From assembly GCA_023411795.1 (NCBI GenBank), contig JAEYOK010000048.1:14266-78265 (forward strand): a DNA stretch of 64,000 bases, read 5' to 3'. The DNA comes from Bacillota bacterium (GTDB lineage: Bacteria > Bacillota > Clostridia > DSM-8532). Within the stretch, counting starts at the first letter, position 1, and each line of letters starts with the position of its first letter. The position numbers were made by a program, and so were the translations under genes. Under the pieces are notes generated by a model. That model was not told the origin of the DNA and made no database searches. It saw nothing but the letters and a program-made list of their open reading frames with translations. Positions 17,563-25,723 of the stretch are shown in pieces.

Positions 17563-18513
17563 TTATGCGCTATACTTTGGAGTCAAACCGCTTAGTGCAT
17601 CTCTTGTGCATTGTGCTGCGATTTCAGCCATCTTTAGCCTATTATCTGCACTGGATGCACCCAGGTGTGGTGTTAGAACCGTGTTGCTTAGTGACAAAAG
17701 CTTTTCAGTAATTTTCGGTTCATATTCAAATACGTCAAGCCCTGCTCCAGCAATAGTTCCGTTTTCCAAAGCATCAGCTAAAGCTTCTTCATCTACAAGC
17801 TGACCTCTGCCTGTATTGATTAGATATGAACTGCCCTTCATCATCTGCAACTCACGGCAGCCAATAATATGTTTTGTATCTTGGTTAAGTTTACAGTGCA
17901 AACTTAAAAAATCTGACTGTTTAAGTAATTCTTCAAAACTTACATAGCTACAACCCAGTTCTTGCTCAAGCTCTGGTTTTGGTCCATTTGCAGCGTTATA
18001 TATAATCTTCATTCCAAAACCTTTGGCACGCCTAGCCACAGCAGTACCGATTTTTCCAAGACCTAGTATACCTAATGTTTTACCATAAATATCGCTGCCC
18101 AACAGTGTTGCAGGACTCCAATTATTATATTTTCCAGCGCGGATATATGCGTCTGCTTCAGGTATACGCCTAGCGACTGCCATTAACAACGCAAATGTTA
18201 GATCAGCAGTTGTTTCAAATATTTCTCCAGGAGTAACACATATGGTGATACCCCGGCTTTTGGCGTATTCTACATCAATATTAAAAGTACTTCCTGCAAA
18301 CAAAGTAATAACCTTTAGTTTTGGGGCGGCATCAATCATTTCTTTATCAAAAACATCATCCAGATTTATAATAACTGCATCAGCATCTGAAAGCTTTGCC
18401 TTAAATTCTTCCTTGCTAACCGGATATCCTGTATTGTTGACATCAAGAACAATATCGTCGCTCCATCCGCCCATCAGAGGCTCTGGAAAAGTGTTTGGCA
18501 TATATATCTTCAT
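17563..18513 (-). CDS. D-isomer-specific 2-hydroxyacid dehydrogenase (SerA/GhrB-like)
   Basis: A 316-residue NAD-dependent dehydrogenase. The Rossmann fingerprint is ILGLGKIGTAVARRAKGFG. The catalytic triad is an Arg in NTGRGQLVDE, the Glu in DVFEYEPK and the His in TPHLGASS. It would oxidise or reduce a 2-hydroxyacid such as glycerate, glyoxylate/glycolate or hydroxypyruvate. GGAGAG lies 5 bases before ATG 18513. It is 27 bases from the next SDR gene and is in one operon with it; no ACT domain is present, so it is not a regulated biosynthetic SerA. Confidence 0.87.
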   Translation of the reverse strand: MKIYMPNTFPEPLMGGWSDDIVLDVNNTGYPVSKEEFKAKLSDADAVIINLDDVFDKEMIDAAPKLKVITLFAGSTFNIDVEYAKSRGITICVTPGEIFETTADLTFALLMAVARRIPEADAYIRAGKYNNWSPATLLGSDIYGKTLGILGLGKIGTAVARRAKGFGMKIIYNAANGPKPELEQELGCSYVSFEELLKQSDFLSLHCKLNQDTKHIIGCRELQMMKGSSYLINTGRGQLVDEEALADALENGTIAGAGLDVFEYEPKITEKLLSLSNTVLTPHLGASSADNRLKMAEIAAQCTRDALSGLTPKYSA

Positions 18514-18540
18514 AAAATCTCTCCAAAAATAAAATTATTC

Positions 18541-19302
18541 TTATTGCACAGTAAAACCGCCGTCTGCTACGATAGAAGCACCGGTCATAAACGCTGTTTC
18601 ATCTGATGCCAGGAAAACTGCTGCATTCGCAATCTCTACCGGTTCGCCAAAACGTCCAAGGGGTCTTGCCTTGCGATACCATTCCCTGAATTCGTCCGGA
18701 TTTGGTTTTGATTGAATAATTTTTTCGGTCATTTCAGTCAGAATAACACCAGGACATAAATAATTCGCTCTGATATTATAAGGTGCATAATCAACTGCGA
18801 TACTTCTGGTCAATGCCGGTACAGCTCCTTTGGAGGCGCAATATGCGGAGATTCCGCGCAAACCTACTATTGCTCCGGGTGAAGCGGTGTTGATAATAGA
18901 TCCTCTGTTATTTGCCATCATAACTGGTAGAACATATTTGCACGTAAGAAACATACTCTTAACATTTACATCAAAAACCTTATCCCAATCCTTCAAAGTA
19001 GTTTCATGTAAAAGTGCCGCATGATTAATCCCAGCATTATTAAAAAGAATATCAATGGTACCAAATTCTTCAACAGTTCTCCGCACAAGTTCTTTAACGT
19101 CCTCTTCATTTGTAAGGTCGGTCTTAATTCCTATGACATTTGGGCTGATTTCTTTGCCCATCTTAACGGTCTCTGCCATAGTTGCTTCATTTACATCAGC
19201 AATTACTACCTTTGCTCCTTCTTCTAAAAAGCGGAGTACAGTTACTCGACCCATTCCGGTTCCTCCACCGGTGATAATTGCGACCTTGTCTTTTAGTCTC
19301 AT
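18541..19302 (-). CDS. SDR-family dehydrogenase
   Basis: A 253-residue short-chain dehydrogenase: VAIITGGGTGMGRVTV for cofactor binding, NNAGINHAAL, catalytic Ser in NTASPGA and YCASKGA, and the C-terminal MTGASIVADGGFTVQ. ATG 19302 (MRLKDKV) has GAGGAAA 6 bases upstream; the longer frame upstream overlaps the neighbouring gene's stop and lacks a ribosome binding site. It is one of two SDRs flanking the hydroxyacid dehydrogenase, but their sequences are clearly different, so they are not a recent tandem duplication. Substrate unknown. Confidence 0.85.
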   Translation of the reverse strand: MRLKDKVAIITGGGTGMGRVTVLRFLEEGAKVVIADVNEATMAETVKMGKEISPNVIGIKTDLTNEEDVKELVRRTVEEFGTIDILFNNAGINHAALLHETTLKDWDKVFDVNVKSMFLTCKYVLPVMMANNRGSIINTASPGAIVGLRGISAYCASKGAVPALTRSIAVDYAPYNIRANYLCPGVILTEMTEKIIQSKPNPDEFREWYRKARPLGRFGEPVEIANAAVFLASDETAFMTGASIVADGGFTVQ

Positions 19303-19326
19303 AGTTAATTTCCTCACTTTCGTCAT

Positions 19327-20700
19327 TTAATATTGTGCTGTCTCTAAAAGCTTTTTACCAAACGGTACTCTATTAAGTACTTTTTCAACCTGTATTGCTG
19401 CGTTGTTAAGTATGTTTTTCCTGTTGAGCATGGTAAATTGCTTGTTTTCATAAAGAACAACCCCATCTATTATGGTAGCGAACACATCTGAGCTTTTTAG
19501 AGAATATACAATTTGAGAATCTAAAGGAACTCCGACTGAAGGACTGCAGTGCATTTCATTCCTGTTTAGGAGAATAACATCAGCTTTTTTACCGACTTCA
19601 AGGCTGCCAACTTCATTATCAATTCCTAAACATCTTGCTCCGCCAATTGTGGCCATCTCCAATACGTCATACGCTTTCATTGAGGTAGCTCCGCATCTAG
19701 GTTTGTGTATAAGGCTAGCCAAACGCATTTCATTGAACATATCCAAATTATTATTGCAGGGTGCTCCATCTGCCCCTAAAGAAATATCAATTCCCATCTC
19801 CATCATTTCAGGTACTTTGCAAAAACCTGAGCTGAGCTTCATATTAGCAGAGGGACAATGGGCAATTTTGATTCCGTTTCTTTTAACTAAGTCTATTTCA
19901 TTGTCATTGAGCCATATGGCATGTGCCACCACAAGTCTTTCGTTTGCAACACCCTGATCATATAACAGTTCGATATCTCCCTTGCCTGTTTGTTTTTTAA
20001 GTCTTAAGGATAACGGTCCGTTTTCTGATACATGAGTATGGATTATCAACCCATTTTCTTCAGCAAATTTTCGTGCAAGCGAAACCAACTCAGGTGAACA
20101 ATTTCTTGCACCACGTGGCATTATGGCATATCGGATGCGACCGTTTTCTTTTCCATTCCACGTATTAAACAGTCGTTTGCTTTCAGAGATGCTTTGTTCA
20201 GTATTAAGGCCTCTCATTTCGGTTCCGGGCTCCACAACATCCATCATTGCATTACCGGCAATGATACGGAATCCGGAATCTTTAACTGCATCAAACACAG
20301 CGTCTGTAAAACGTGTTGTTTCCATAGATAATGCCGTCGTTGTTCCTCCGGCTATCAGCTCCGCGATACCCAAATGCGCTGATGCATTTATTGAATATTC
20401 ATCATGAGCCGACTCAAATGGCCATATTCTCTGCTTAAGCCATTCAACAACATCCACATCGTCTGCAAGCCCTCTAAACAACACCTGACAAAGGTGTATA
20501 TGGGTCTGTACAAACCCTGGCAATACAACCATACCATCTGCGTTAATAACTTTATCCGCATCAGATCTGGTAGTGCCAATTTCTTTTATAATACCGTCTT
20601 CAATATAGAGGTTTCCTCTATGGATTGAATGTTGTGAATCCATAGTCAAGATAATACCGTCTCTAACTAAAACAGACTCTTTTTTATACATTTGCGCCAT
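19327..20700 (-). CDS. Amidohydrolase, guanine/5'-deoxyadenosine deaminase-like
   Basis: A 457-residue metal-dependent aminohydrolase. Motifs: FVQTHIHLCQVLFRGLADD (HxH), GGTTTALSMETTRF, IHTHVSENG (His), VVAHAIWL (His), IAHCPSANMKLSSG and SLGADGAPCNNNLDMFNEMR (Asp). This set is characteristic of the clade holding guanine deaminase-like, MTA/SAH and 5'-deoxyadenosine deaminases. It lies 15 bases after the permease genes of the nucleoside-type importer and should act early on the imported compound. The start is uncertain: no clear Shine-Dalgarno precedes ATG 20700 (MAQMYKK), and ATG 20691 is an alternative, so coupling to the upstream gene may matter. Confidence 0.8.
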   Translation of the reverse strand: MAQMYKKESVLVRDGIILTMDSQHSIHRGNLYIEDGIIKEIGTTRSDADKVINADGMVVLPGFVQTHIHLCQVLFRGLADDVDVVEWLKQRIWPFESAHDEYSINASAHLGIAELIAGGTTTALSMETTRFTDAVFDAVKDSGFRIIAGNAMMDVVEPGTEMRGLNTEQSISESKRLFNTWNGKENGRIRYAIMPRGARNCSPELVSLARKFAEENGLIIHTHVSENGPLSLRLKKQTGKGDIELLYDQGVANERLVVAHAIWLNDNEIDLVKRNGIKIAHCPSANMKLSSGFCKVPEMMEMGIDISLGADGAPCNNNLDMFNEMRLASLIHKPRCGATSMKAYDVLEMATIGGARCLGIDNEVGSLEVGKKADVILLNRNEMHCSPSVGVPLDSQIVYSLKSSDVFATIIDGVVLYENKQFTMLNRKNILNNAAIQVEKVLNRVPFGKKLLETAQY

Positions 20701-20715
20701 CCATTCTATATGTAC

Positions 20716-21648
20716 TTACAGTTTAATATAGGGTTTCCCGACATGTTTGGGACCAACAGCTTTACCGATAAATCCTGCCAGAACCACTATAGTAATTATA
20801 TAAGGTAAGCAGAGCAGGATATCTGTAGGAATACCAATTCCTGCTGTTTGAACAGACATTTGAATACTATCGGTAAACCCGAACAGCAAGGATGCTAACA
20901 TAACCCCGACCGGCTTCCATTTGCCAAATATCATCGCTGCCATTGCCATGAAGCCACGTCCGTTTGTCATACCCTTCACAAACATTGAAACCTGGCATAT
21001 AGATAAATAAGAACCGGCAATACCTGCTAAAACTCCGCATAGGGTAACGCACATATACTGTATTCCAAATACATTAACACCTACTGTATCTGCGGCAAGG
21101 GGGTTTTCTCCAACCGCTCGTATGCGTAGTCCTGTCTTAGTTTTGAACAGAAAAAAGGAAGAGACAGGTACCAGTATAAAAGCAAGGTATGTCAAAGGAT
21201 TATTATTACCTATTATCTCTCCAATTACAGGAATATCAACCAATCCCGGTATAGTAATTGGCTTAAGGGTAGGAACAGCAGGGGTGCTTCCCGGGTTACC
21301 CCATATAGCAGCAAGTATTAAGGGTGGTATACCCATTGCCAATATGTTAATACCTGTTCCAATTACTGTTTGATTCGCTTTAAATTTTGTACACATAAAT
21401 ACATGCAAAAGACCGATAAGGCCACCTGCCAATGCACCACCAAGTACGCCGAGCCAAGCACTACCAGTAAAAAAAGAAGTCACAGCAGCAGCAAAAGCAC
21501 CCATCAGCATTGTTCCTTCAATACCGAGATTTAAAATGCCCGAGCGTTCAGAAAAAACAGCTCCAATACCACCTAAAATAAGGGGTGTTGACATGCGAAT
21601 AGTGGCAGCAATAATAGAAATATCAAATATTGATAAAAATTTATCCAT
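20716..21648 (-). CDS. BMP-type nucleoside/purine ABC transporter permease 2 (NupQ/YufQ-like)
   Basis: A 310-residue integral membrane protein of the branched-chain/ribose-type permease family, with about 8-10 hydrophobic segments. Characteristic pieces are RMSTPLILGGIGAVFSERSGILNLGIEGTML-like text at the N-terminus, the EAA-like loop RIRAVGENPLAADTVGV and the C-terminal IGKAVGPKHVGKPY. It pairs with the longer permease just upstream and the duplicated ATPase. GAGGAGC lies 8 bases before ATG 21648. Substrate is inferred to be a nucleoside or purine from the family and the surrounding catabolic genes. Confidence 0.9.
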   Translation of the reverse strand: MDKFLSIFDISIIAATIRMSTPLILGGIGAVFSERSGILNLGIEGTMLMGAFAAAVTSFFTGSAWLGVLGGALAGGLIGLLHVFMCTKFKANQTVIGTGINILAMGIPPLILAAIWGNPGSTPAVPTLKPITIPGLVDIPVIGEIIGNNNPLTYLAFILVPVSSFFLFKTKTGLRIRAVGENPLAADTVGVNVFGIQYMCVTLCGVLAGIAGSYLSICQVSMFVKGMTNGRGFMAMAAMIFGKWKPVGVMLASLLFGFTDSIQMSVQTAGIGIPTDILLCLPYIITIVVLAGFIGKAVGPKHVGKPYIKL

Positions 21649-21661
21649 AAAGCACTGCTCC

Positions 21662-22762
21662 TCATAAATTATCCTGAATTTGTTTTTTATTCTGCCGCTT
21701 AGTTCTTATTCTCGTCATCAAGTACATGATGCTCCATTTACCAGCGATAAAGAATATTACTAATGCTTGAAGTATTTTCACCAATTCTGCATTAGTTCCT
21801 GCTTGAATTTGCATTGCCATAGCACCGGTTTTTAATGCACCAAATAACAAGGCTGATAAAAGTATCCCAAATGGATGATTTGAACCTAACATTCCAACAG
21901 CAATACCTTCAAAGCCGTATCCGGGTGAAAAGCTTCCATAAAATCTGTTATGTATTCCAATGATTTCAATAGATCCGCCTATACCAGCCAGAGCACCTGC
22001 AAGAAGCATAGCCAGTACTGAATACTTTACTTTATCAATTCCGCCGCATTCTGCTGCAAAAGGATTGTCCCCAACTGCTCTTATCTTATAACCACCACGA
22101 GTCTTCCATAAAAACAGGTATAAGACGATAGCAAAAAAGATACCAAATAAAAATCCTCCTGTCAGACTGGTGCCTTTTATTAATATTGGTAATTTCGCTG
22201 ATTCAGTAATCATCGGAGTTGCTGGCAATGTACTTCCTCTACGTAATGGGCCAGTTGTACTTACCAAATAATTAGTTATATTGATGGATATATAGTTCAA
22301 CATAATACAAGCAATGACTTCATTAACGCCACGTTTAACCTTCAAAAATGCGGTAATAAAACCAACAAACATACCGCCAAGAGCACCGGCAACAATTACC
22401 ACCAATACATGTAGAACCGGTGGCAAGCCCTTTATTCCAAATCCTGCCCATGCTCCTATTATCGCACCGAAGTAAAACTGCCCTTCTGCGCCAAGGTTAA
22501 ACATTCCGCAACGGTACGCTAAAGAGAACGACATTGCGGTAAACATAAGCGGTGTGGCTGCAAGAAGCGTCTGACTAATTGATCTGATACTTCCAAAAGC
22601 CCCGGAAAATAAGGCTTTAAAAGCCAGCCCCACATCATAGCCAAGAACTGAAATAATAATTGCTCCTAACGTTAAAGAGAAAATGATGGCAACAATCGGA
22701 TCAAGAAAGATATCAAGCAATTTCTTTACAACTTTTTTTACCTTAATCATACTCTTTCCCAT
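21662..22762 (-). CDS. BMP-type nucleoside/purine ABC transporter permease 1 (NupP/YufP-like)
   Basis: A 366-residue permease with many transmembrane helices. Landmarks are YRCGMFNLGAEGQFYFGAI, the loop YKIRAVGDNPFAAECGGID and a charged C-terminal tail (RIRTKRQNKK). Length and motifs match the larger permease of BmpA-associated importers such as NupNOPQ. Its ATG overlaps the ATPase stop (TAATG) and GAGGTG lies inside the ATPase gene, so the two are coupled. It forms the heterodimeric channel with the permease at 20716. Confidence 0.9.
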   Translation of the reverse strand: MGKSMIKVKKVVKKLLDIFLDPIVAIIFSLTLGAIIISVLGYDVGLAFKALFSGAFGSIRSISQTLLAATPLMFTAMSFSLAYRCGMFNLGAEGQFYFGAIIGAWAGFGIKGLPPVLHVLVVIVAGALGGMFVGFITAFLKVKRGVNEVIACIMLNYISINITNYLVSTTGPLRRGSTLPATPMITESAKLPILIKGTSLTGGFLFGIFFAIVLYLFLWKTRGGYKIRAVGDNPFAAECGGIDKVKYSVLAMLLAGALAGIGGSIEIIGIHNRFYGSFSPGYGFEGIAVGMLGSNHPFGILLSALLFGALKTGAMAMQIQAGTNAELVKILQALVIFFIAGKWSIMYLMTRIRTKRQNKKQIQDNL

Positions 22763-24312
22763 TATTTCACCTCATTTCCGCAGGGGCATTCAACCGTTTC
22801 CTTTGCCCTCATCCCTGCCATAGCCAGTCCTATTTGTTCTCTTGTAACTTCGCTGCTTTTGTGTTCTGCAATGATTTCGCCATTATAGATTGTAAGAATT
22901 CTATCACTTAATGACATGATTTCATCCAATTCATAAGAGATTAAAAGAATTGCACATCCTCTTTTTCTTTGCTCTAATAGTTGATTATGAACATATTCTA
23001 TTGCTCCTACATCAAGACCTCTTGTTGGCTGTGATGCGATAAGCAATTTGGGGTTACGGGATATCTCACGTGCAATAATAACCTTTTGTTGATTTCCTCC
23101 CGATAGGCTTCGCGCTGCCAAACCGATTCCAGAGCACCTTATATCAAATTTCTCTATACGTTCCTCACCTAAAGTGCATATTTTTCTATCATCCAGAAAA
23201 TATCCCTTACATATTTCCTTATCGTCTTCATTGCCCATTATCAAATTTTCTTTAATATTTAGTCCCATGGCAAGGCCATACTTTTGACGGTCTGCAGGAA
23301 TATGGGCAAGTCCCGAGCAAATCAGAGAGCGGGTGGTTGTTTTTTTCGTGTATTCTTTCCCACAAAACTTTACGATTCCCTGTGTTTTATCTATCAGTTT
23401 TTTCAGAACCATCTCAAGCTCAAACTGGCCGTTTCCTTCGACACCTGCTATACCAACAATTTCACCAGCATGTACATTCAAGTTAATACCCTTTAATGCC
23501 GGAATGCCTCTATAATTATTCGCATATAAATTTCTAATCTCTAAAACACAATCTTTACAGTCCTGACATTCCTTATTAACTGAAAGTAGAACCTTACGTC
23601 CTACCATCATCTCAGCAAGCTTCTGTTCATCTACATCGCTTGTATTTACTGTGCCAATATTTTTTCCGGTACGTATTACAGTAACCCTATCACTTATATC
23701 TTTGATTTCTTTTAATTTATGAGTAATGATTATTATTGTATGACCCTTTGATTGGAGAGACTTACATATCCTAAAAAATTCTGCTATTTCCTGAGGAGTT
23801 AGAACCGCCGTAGGTTCATCAAAAATAAGCACCTTAGCCCCGCGTAGTAAAATTTTTAGTATTTCTACCCGTTGCTGCATACCTACTGAAATATCCGCAA
23901 CCAATTCATTAGGGTTCACTGCCAATCCATACTCCTCAGATACCTCACCAATTTTCTTAATAGCTGTTTTAATATCAAGCTTAAATCCTTTAACAGGTTC
24001 AGCGCCAAGAATAAGGTTTTCCGCAACGGTCAAGGTAGGTATCAGCATGAAATGTTGATGTACCATGCCAATACTAAGCTTTATGGCATCACCAGGTCCA
24101 TTGAATATTACTTTTTCACCTTTTATGTAGATTTCCCCTTCATCGGGACTATACAATCCGTAGAGGGAATTCATAAGCGTAGTCTTGCCTGCTCCATTCT
24201 CTCCCAATAGTGCATGGATTTCTCCATCTTTTACTTCAAGGTTTATATGATCATTCGCAACAACACCATTAAATTTTTTTACGATATTTTTCATCTCGAC
24301 GATATTGTTCAT
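22762..24312 (-). CDS. BMP-type nucleoside/purine ABC transporter ATPase, tandem NBDs (NupO/YufO-like)
   Basis: A 516-residue cytoplasmic ATPase made of two ABC domains. The first has Walker A GENGAGKTTLMNS, signature SVGMQQRVEI and Walker B VLIFDEPTAVLTP. The second has a degenerate Walker A (GVEGNGQFELE), signature SGGNQQKVIIARE and LIASQPTRGLDVG. This asymmetric pair is normal for the sugar/nucleoside importers of the RbsA-like class. ATG 24312 (MNNIVEM) has GGGAGG 4 bases upstream; the longer frame would start inside the hairpin upstream. The gene is separated from the lipoprotein gene by that hairpin (24328-24364). Confidence 0.92.
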   Translation of the reverse strand: MNNIVEMKNIVKKFNGVVANDHINLEVKDGEIHALLGENGAGKTTLMNSLYGLYSPDEGEIYIKGEKVIFNGPGDAIKLSIGMVHQHFMLIPTLTVAENLILGAEPVKGFKLDIKTAIKKIGEVSEEYGLAVNPNELVADISVGMQQRVEILKILLRGAKVLIFDEPTAVLTPQEIAEFFRICKSLQSKGHTIIIITHKLKEIKDISDRVTVIRTGKNIGTVNTSDVDEQKLAEMMVGRKVLLSVNKECQDCKDCVLEIRNLYANNYRGIPALKGINLNVHAGEIVGIAGVEGNGQFELEMVLKKLIDKTQGIVKFCGKEYTKKTTTRSLICSGLAHIPADRQKYGLAMGLNIKENLIMGNEDDKEICKGYFLDDRKICTLGEERIEKFDIRCSGIGLAARSLSGGNQQKVIIAREISRNPKLLIASQPTRGLDVGAIEYVHNQLLEQRKRGCAILLISYELDEIMSLSDRILTIYNGEIIAEHKSSEVTREQIGLAMAGMRAKETVECPCGNEVK

Positions 24313-24327
24313 AATGCCTCCCAACAA

Positions 24328-24364
24328 CATGCCTTCCTAAGAATAGAATTCTCAGGAAGGCATG
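24328..24364 (-). promoter_or_regulatory. Long intercistronic hairpin between the binding-protein and ATPase genes
   Basis: The arms are 24328-24338 and 24354-24364 (11 perfect pairs), extended after one mismatch by AGAAT/ATTCT around a 3-base loop. No T-run follows on the minus strand, and the ribosome binding site of the ATPase begins directly after it. It looks like an mRNA 3'-end stabiliser or processing site, which lets the binding protein be made in excess over the membrane parts, rather than a full terminator. Confidence 0.65.
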
Positions 24365-24394
24365 GTCTTGTGCTAAAAAAATTTATTTTTTTTA

Positions 24395-25486
24395 TTAGAA
24401 TTCCGGATATGTAAAAGATGCAACTTCTTCTCGGGTAGTTGGTATTACAATCTCGCCACTCAGAATCATACTATACAATTTCTCAATTTTTGCAGTTACA
24501 TCGCTGCCATATAATTCTTCTGTGTACTCCGGAAGACCGAAAATACCATCTTTAAGTGACAGGTGAGTGGTACCAGGTTTTGCAGTACCTTCTTTTATCA
24601 TTTTTGCAACAGCAAAAACCGCTTCGTCACGTTTACATAAAGCTGCTGTCATTTCAAATCCCGGGGCTAAATCGTCTTTACTGCCATCTGATGCAATAAA
24701 CTTTTTGTTGGCATCCCTAGCTGCTTCGACAACACCAATCGCTCCGCCACTGGAGACTTCCAGACAAGCTGCAGCACCCTTATTAAACTGTGTAAGAGCT
24801 AATTCCTTTGCTTTACCTGGATCAGCGAAGGATCCTACATAAGCAGTCATAACTTCAGCATCCGGACGTGTAGTCTTAATACCTGAGATATACCCTGATT
24901 CCCATGCTATTACAACCGGAATCTCCATGCCGCCTACATAACCGAACTTGTTCGTATCTGCTACAAGACCGGCAAGTGCACCGGCAAGGTAACTTGATTC
25001 TTGTACATCAAATACATAAGAATATACATTATCGCCCGCAACTTCACCATCAATCATAACAAACTTAGTATCAGGATATTTTGGTGCTACTTCTGCCAAT
25101 ACGTCAACAAAAAGAAAACCAACGCATACAACAATATCAAACCCCTGTTCAGCGGCTGCAGCAATGTTGGGACCATATTGAGCTGCTTCAGTTGATTCTA
25201 TAGCGTTAATTTCAAAGCCAAGCTCGTCTTTAGCCTTATTCATTCCCTGCCAAACCAAATCATTAAAACCTTTGTCACCCAGTCCTCCGGCATCTGTAAT
25301 CATTGCCATCGACAATTTATCCGACTCGTTTGGTGTTTCTGAAGCATTCGGTTCATCAGAAGAATTTGGTGTTGAAGATGCTCCTGGAGTTTGAGTTGCA
25401 TTCTGGCTGCCGCAGCCCGCCAAAATTCCAACCAACATTATAACTGCAAGAAATAATGGAAGTGCCCTTTTAAACATTTTTTTCAT
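24395..25486 (-). CDS. BMP-family substrate-binding lipoprotein (nucleoside/purine importer)
   Basis: A 363-residue extracellular lipoprotein. The signal peptide MKKMFKRALPLFL... ends in the lipobox LAGC with Cys25, followed by a Ser/Asn/Thr/Pro-rich linker (residues 27-57). The mature part is a PnrA/BmpA domain: AMITDAGGLGDKGFNDLVWQG at its start, VVCVGFLF, KFVMIDGEV, GSFADPGKAKELALTQF and the C-terminal SFTYPEF. The family binds purine nucleosides in several characterised members. GGAGGAAG precedes ATG 25486. It is the first gene of the importer and probably of the transcript running left to 16.8 kb. Confidence 0.92.
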   Translation of the reverse strand: MKKMFKRALPLFLAVIMLVGILAGCGSQNATQTPGASSTPNSSDEPNASETPNESDKLSMAMITDAGGLGDKGFNDLVWQGMNKAKDELGFEINAIESTEAAQYGPNIAAAAEQGFDIVVCVGFLFVDVLAEVAPKYPDTKFVMIDGEVAGDNVYSYVFDVQESSYLAGALAGLVADTNKFGYVGGMEIPVVIAWESGYISGIKTTRPDAEVMTAYVGSFADPGKAKELALTQFNKGAAACLEVSSGGAIGVVEAARDANKKFIASDGSKDDLAPGFEMTAALCKRDEAVFAVAKMIKEGTAKPGTTHLSLKDGIFGLPEYTEELYGSDVTAKIEKLYSMILSGEIVIPTTREEVASFTYPEF

Positions 25487-25507
25487 TTTTCTTCCTCCTA
25501 GTTAAAT

Positions 25508-25540
25508 TAATTTATTTCTATATGAAATAGAAAATAAATT
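25508..25540 (-). promoter_or_regulatory. AT-rich inverted repeat in the leader of the importer operon
   Basis: AATTTATTTCTA pairs with TAGAAAATAAATT with one bulge, 22 bases before the binding-protein start codon and just upstream of its GGAGG box. It may be an operator or a leader hairpin. AT-rich palindromes arise easily in this base composition, so support is weak. Confidence 0.3.
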
Positions 25541-25723
25541 CACAATACGAGATAGAATTGTAAGTTTGATATTTTATGATTAGTTTTTTATTATCAAAGA
25601 CCAATACCACACATTTTAGTTATATTGTTATATTATTTTTGTATTTTATTATGATATTTTTGGTATATAATTGTGACTTTAGTATATAATCTCACTATTC
25701 CCTTGTCAATAGGTAATTGAAAC

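Noticed and set aside
25487..25723. Possible purine or xanthine riboswitch in the importer leader
   Set aside because: I looked for the conserved purine-aptamer core and saw only AT-rich sequence with a simple inverted repeat.
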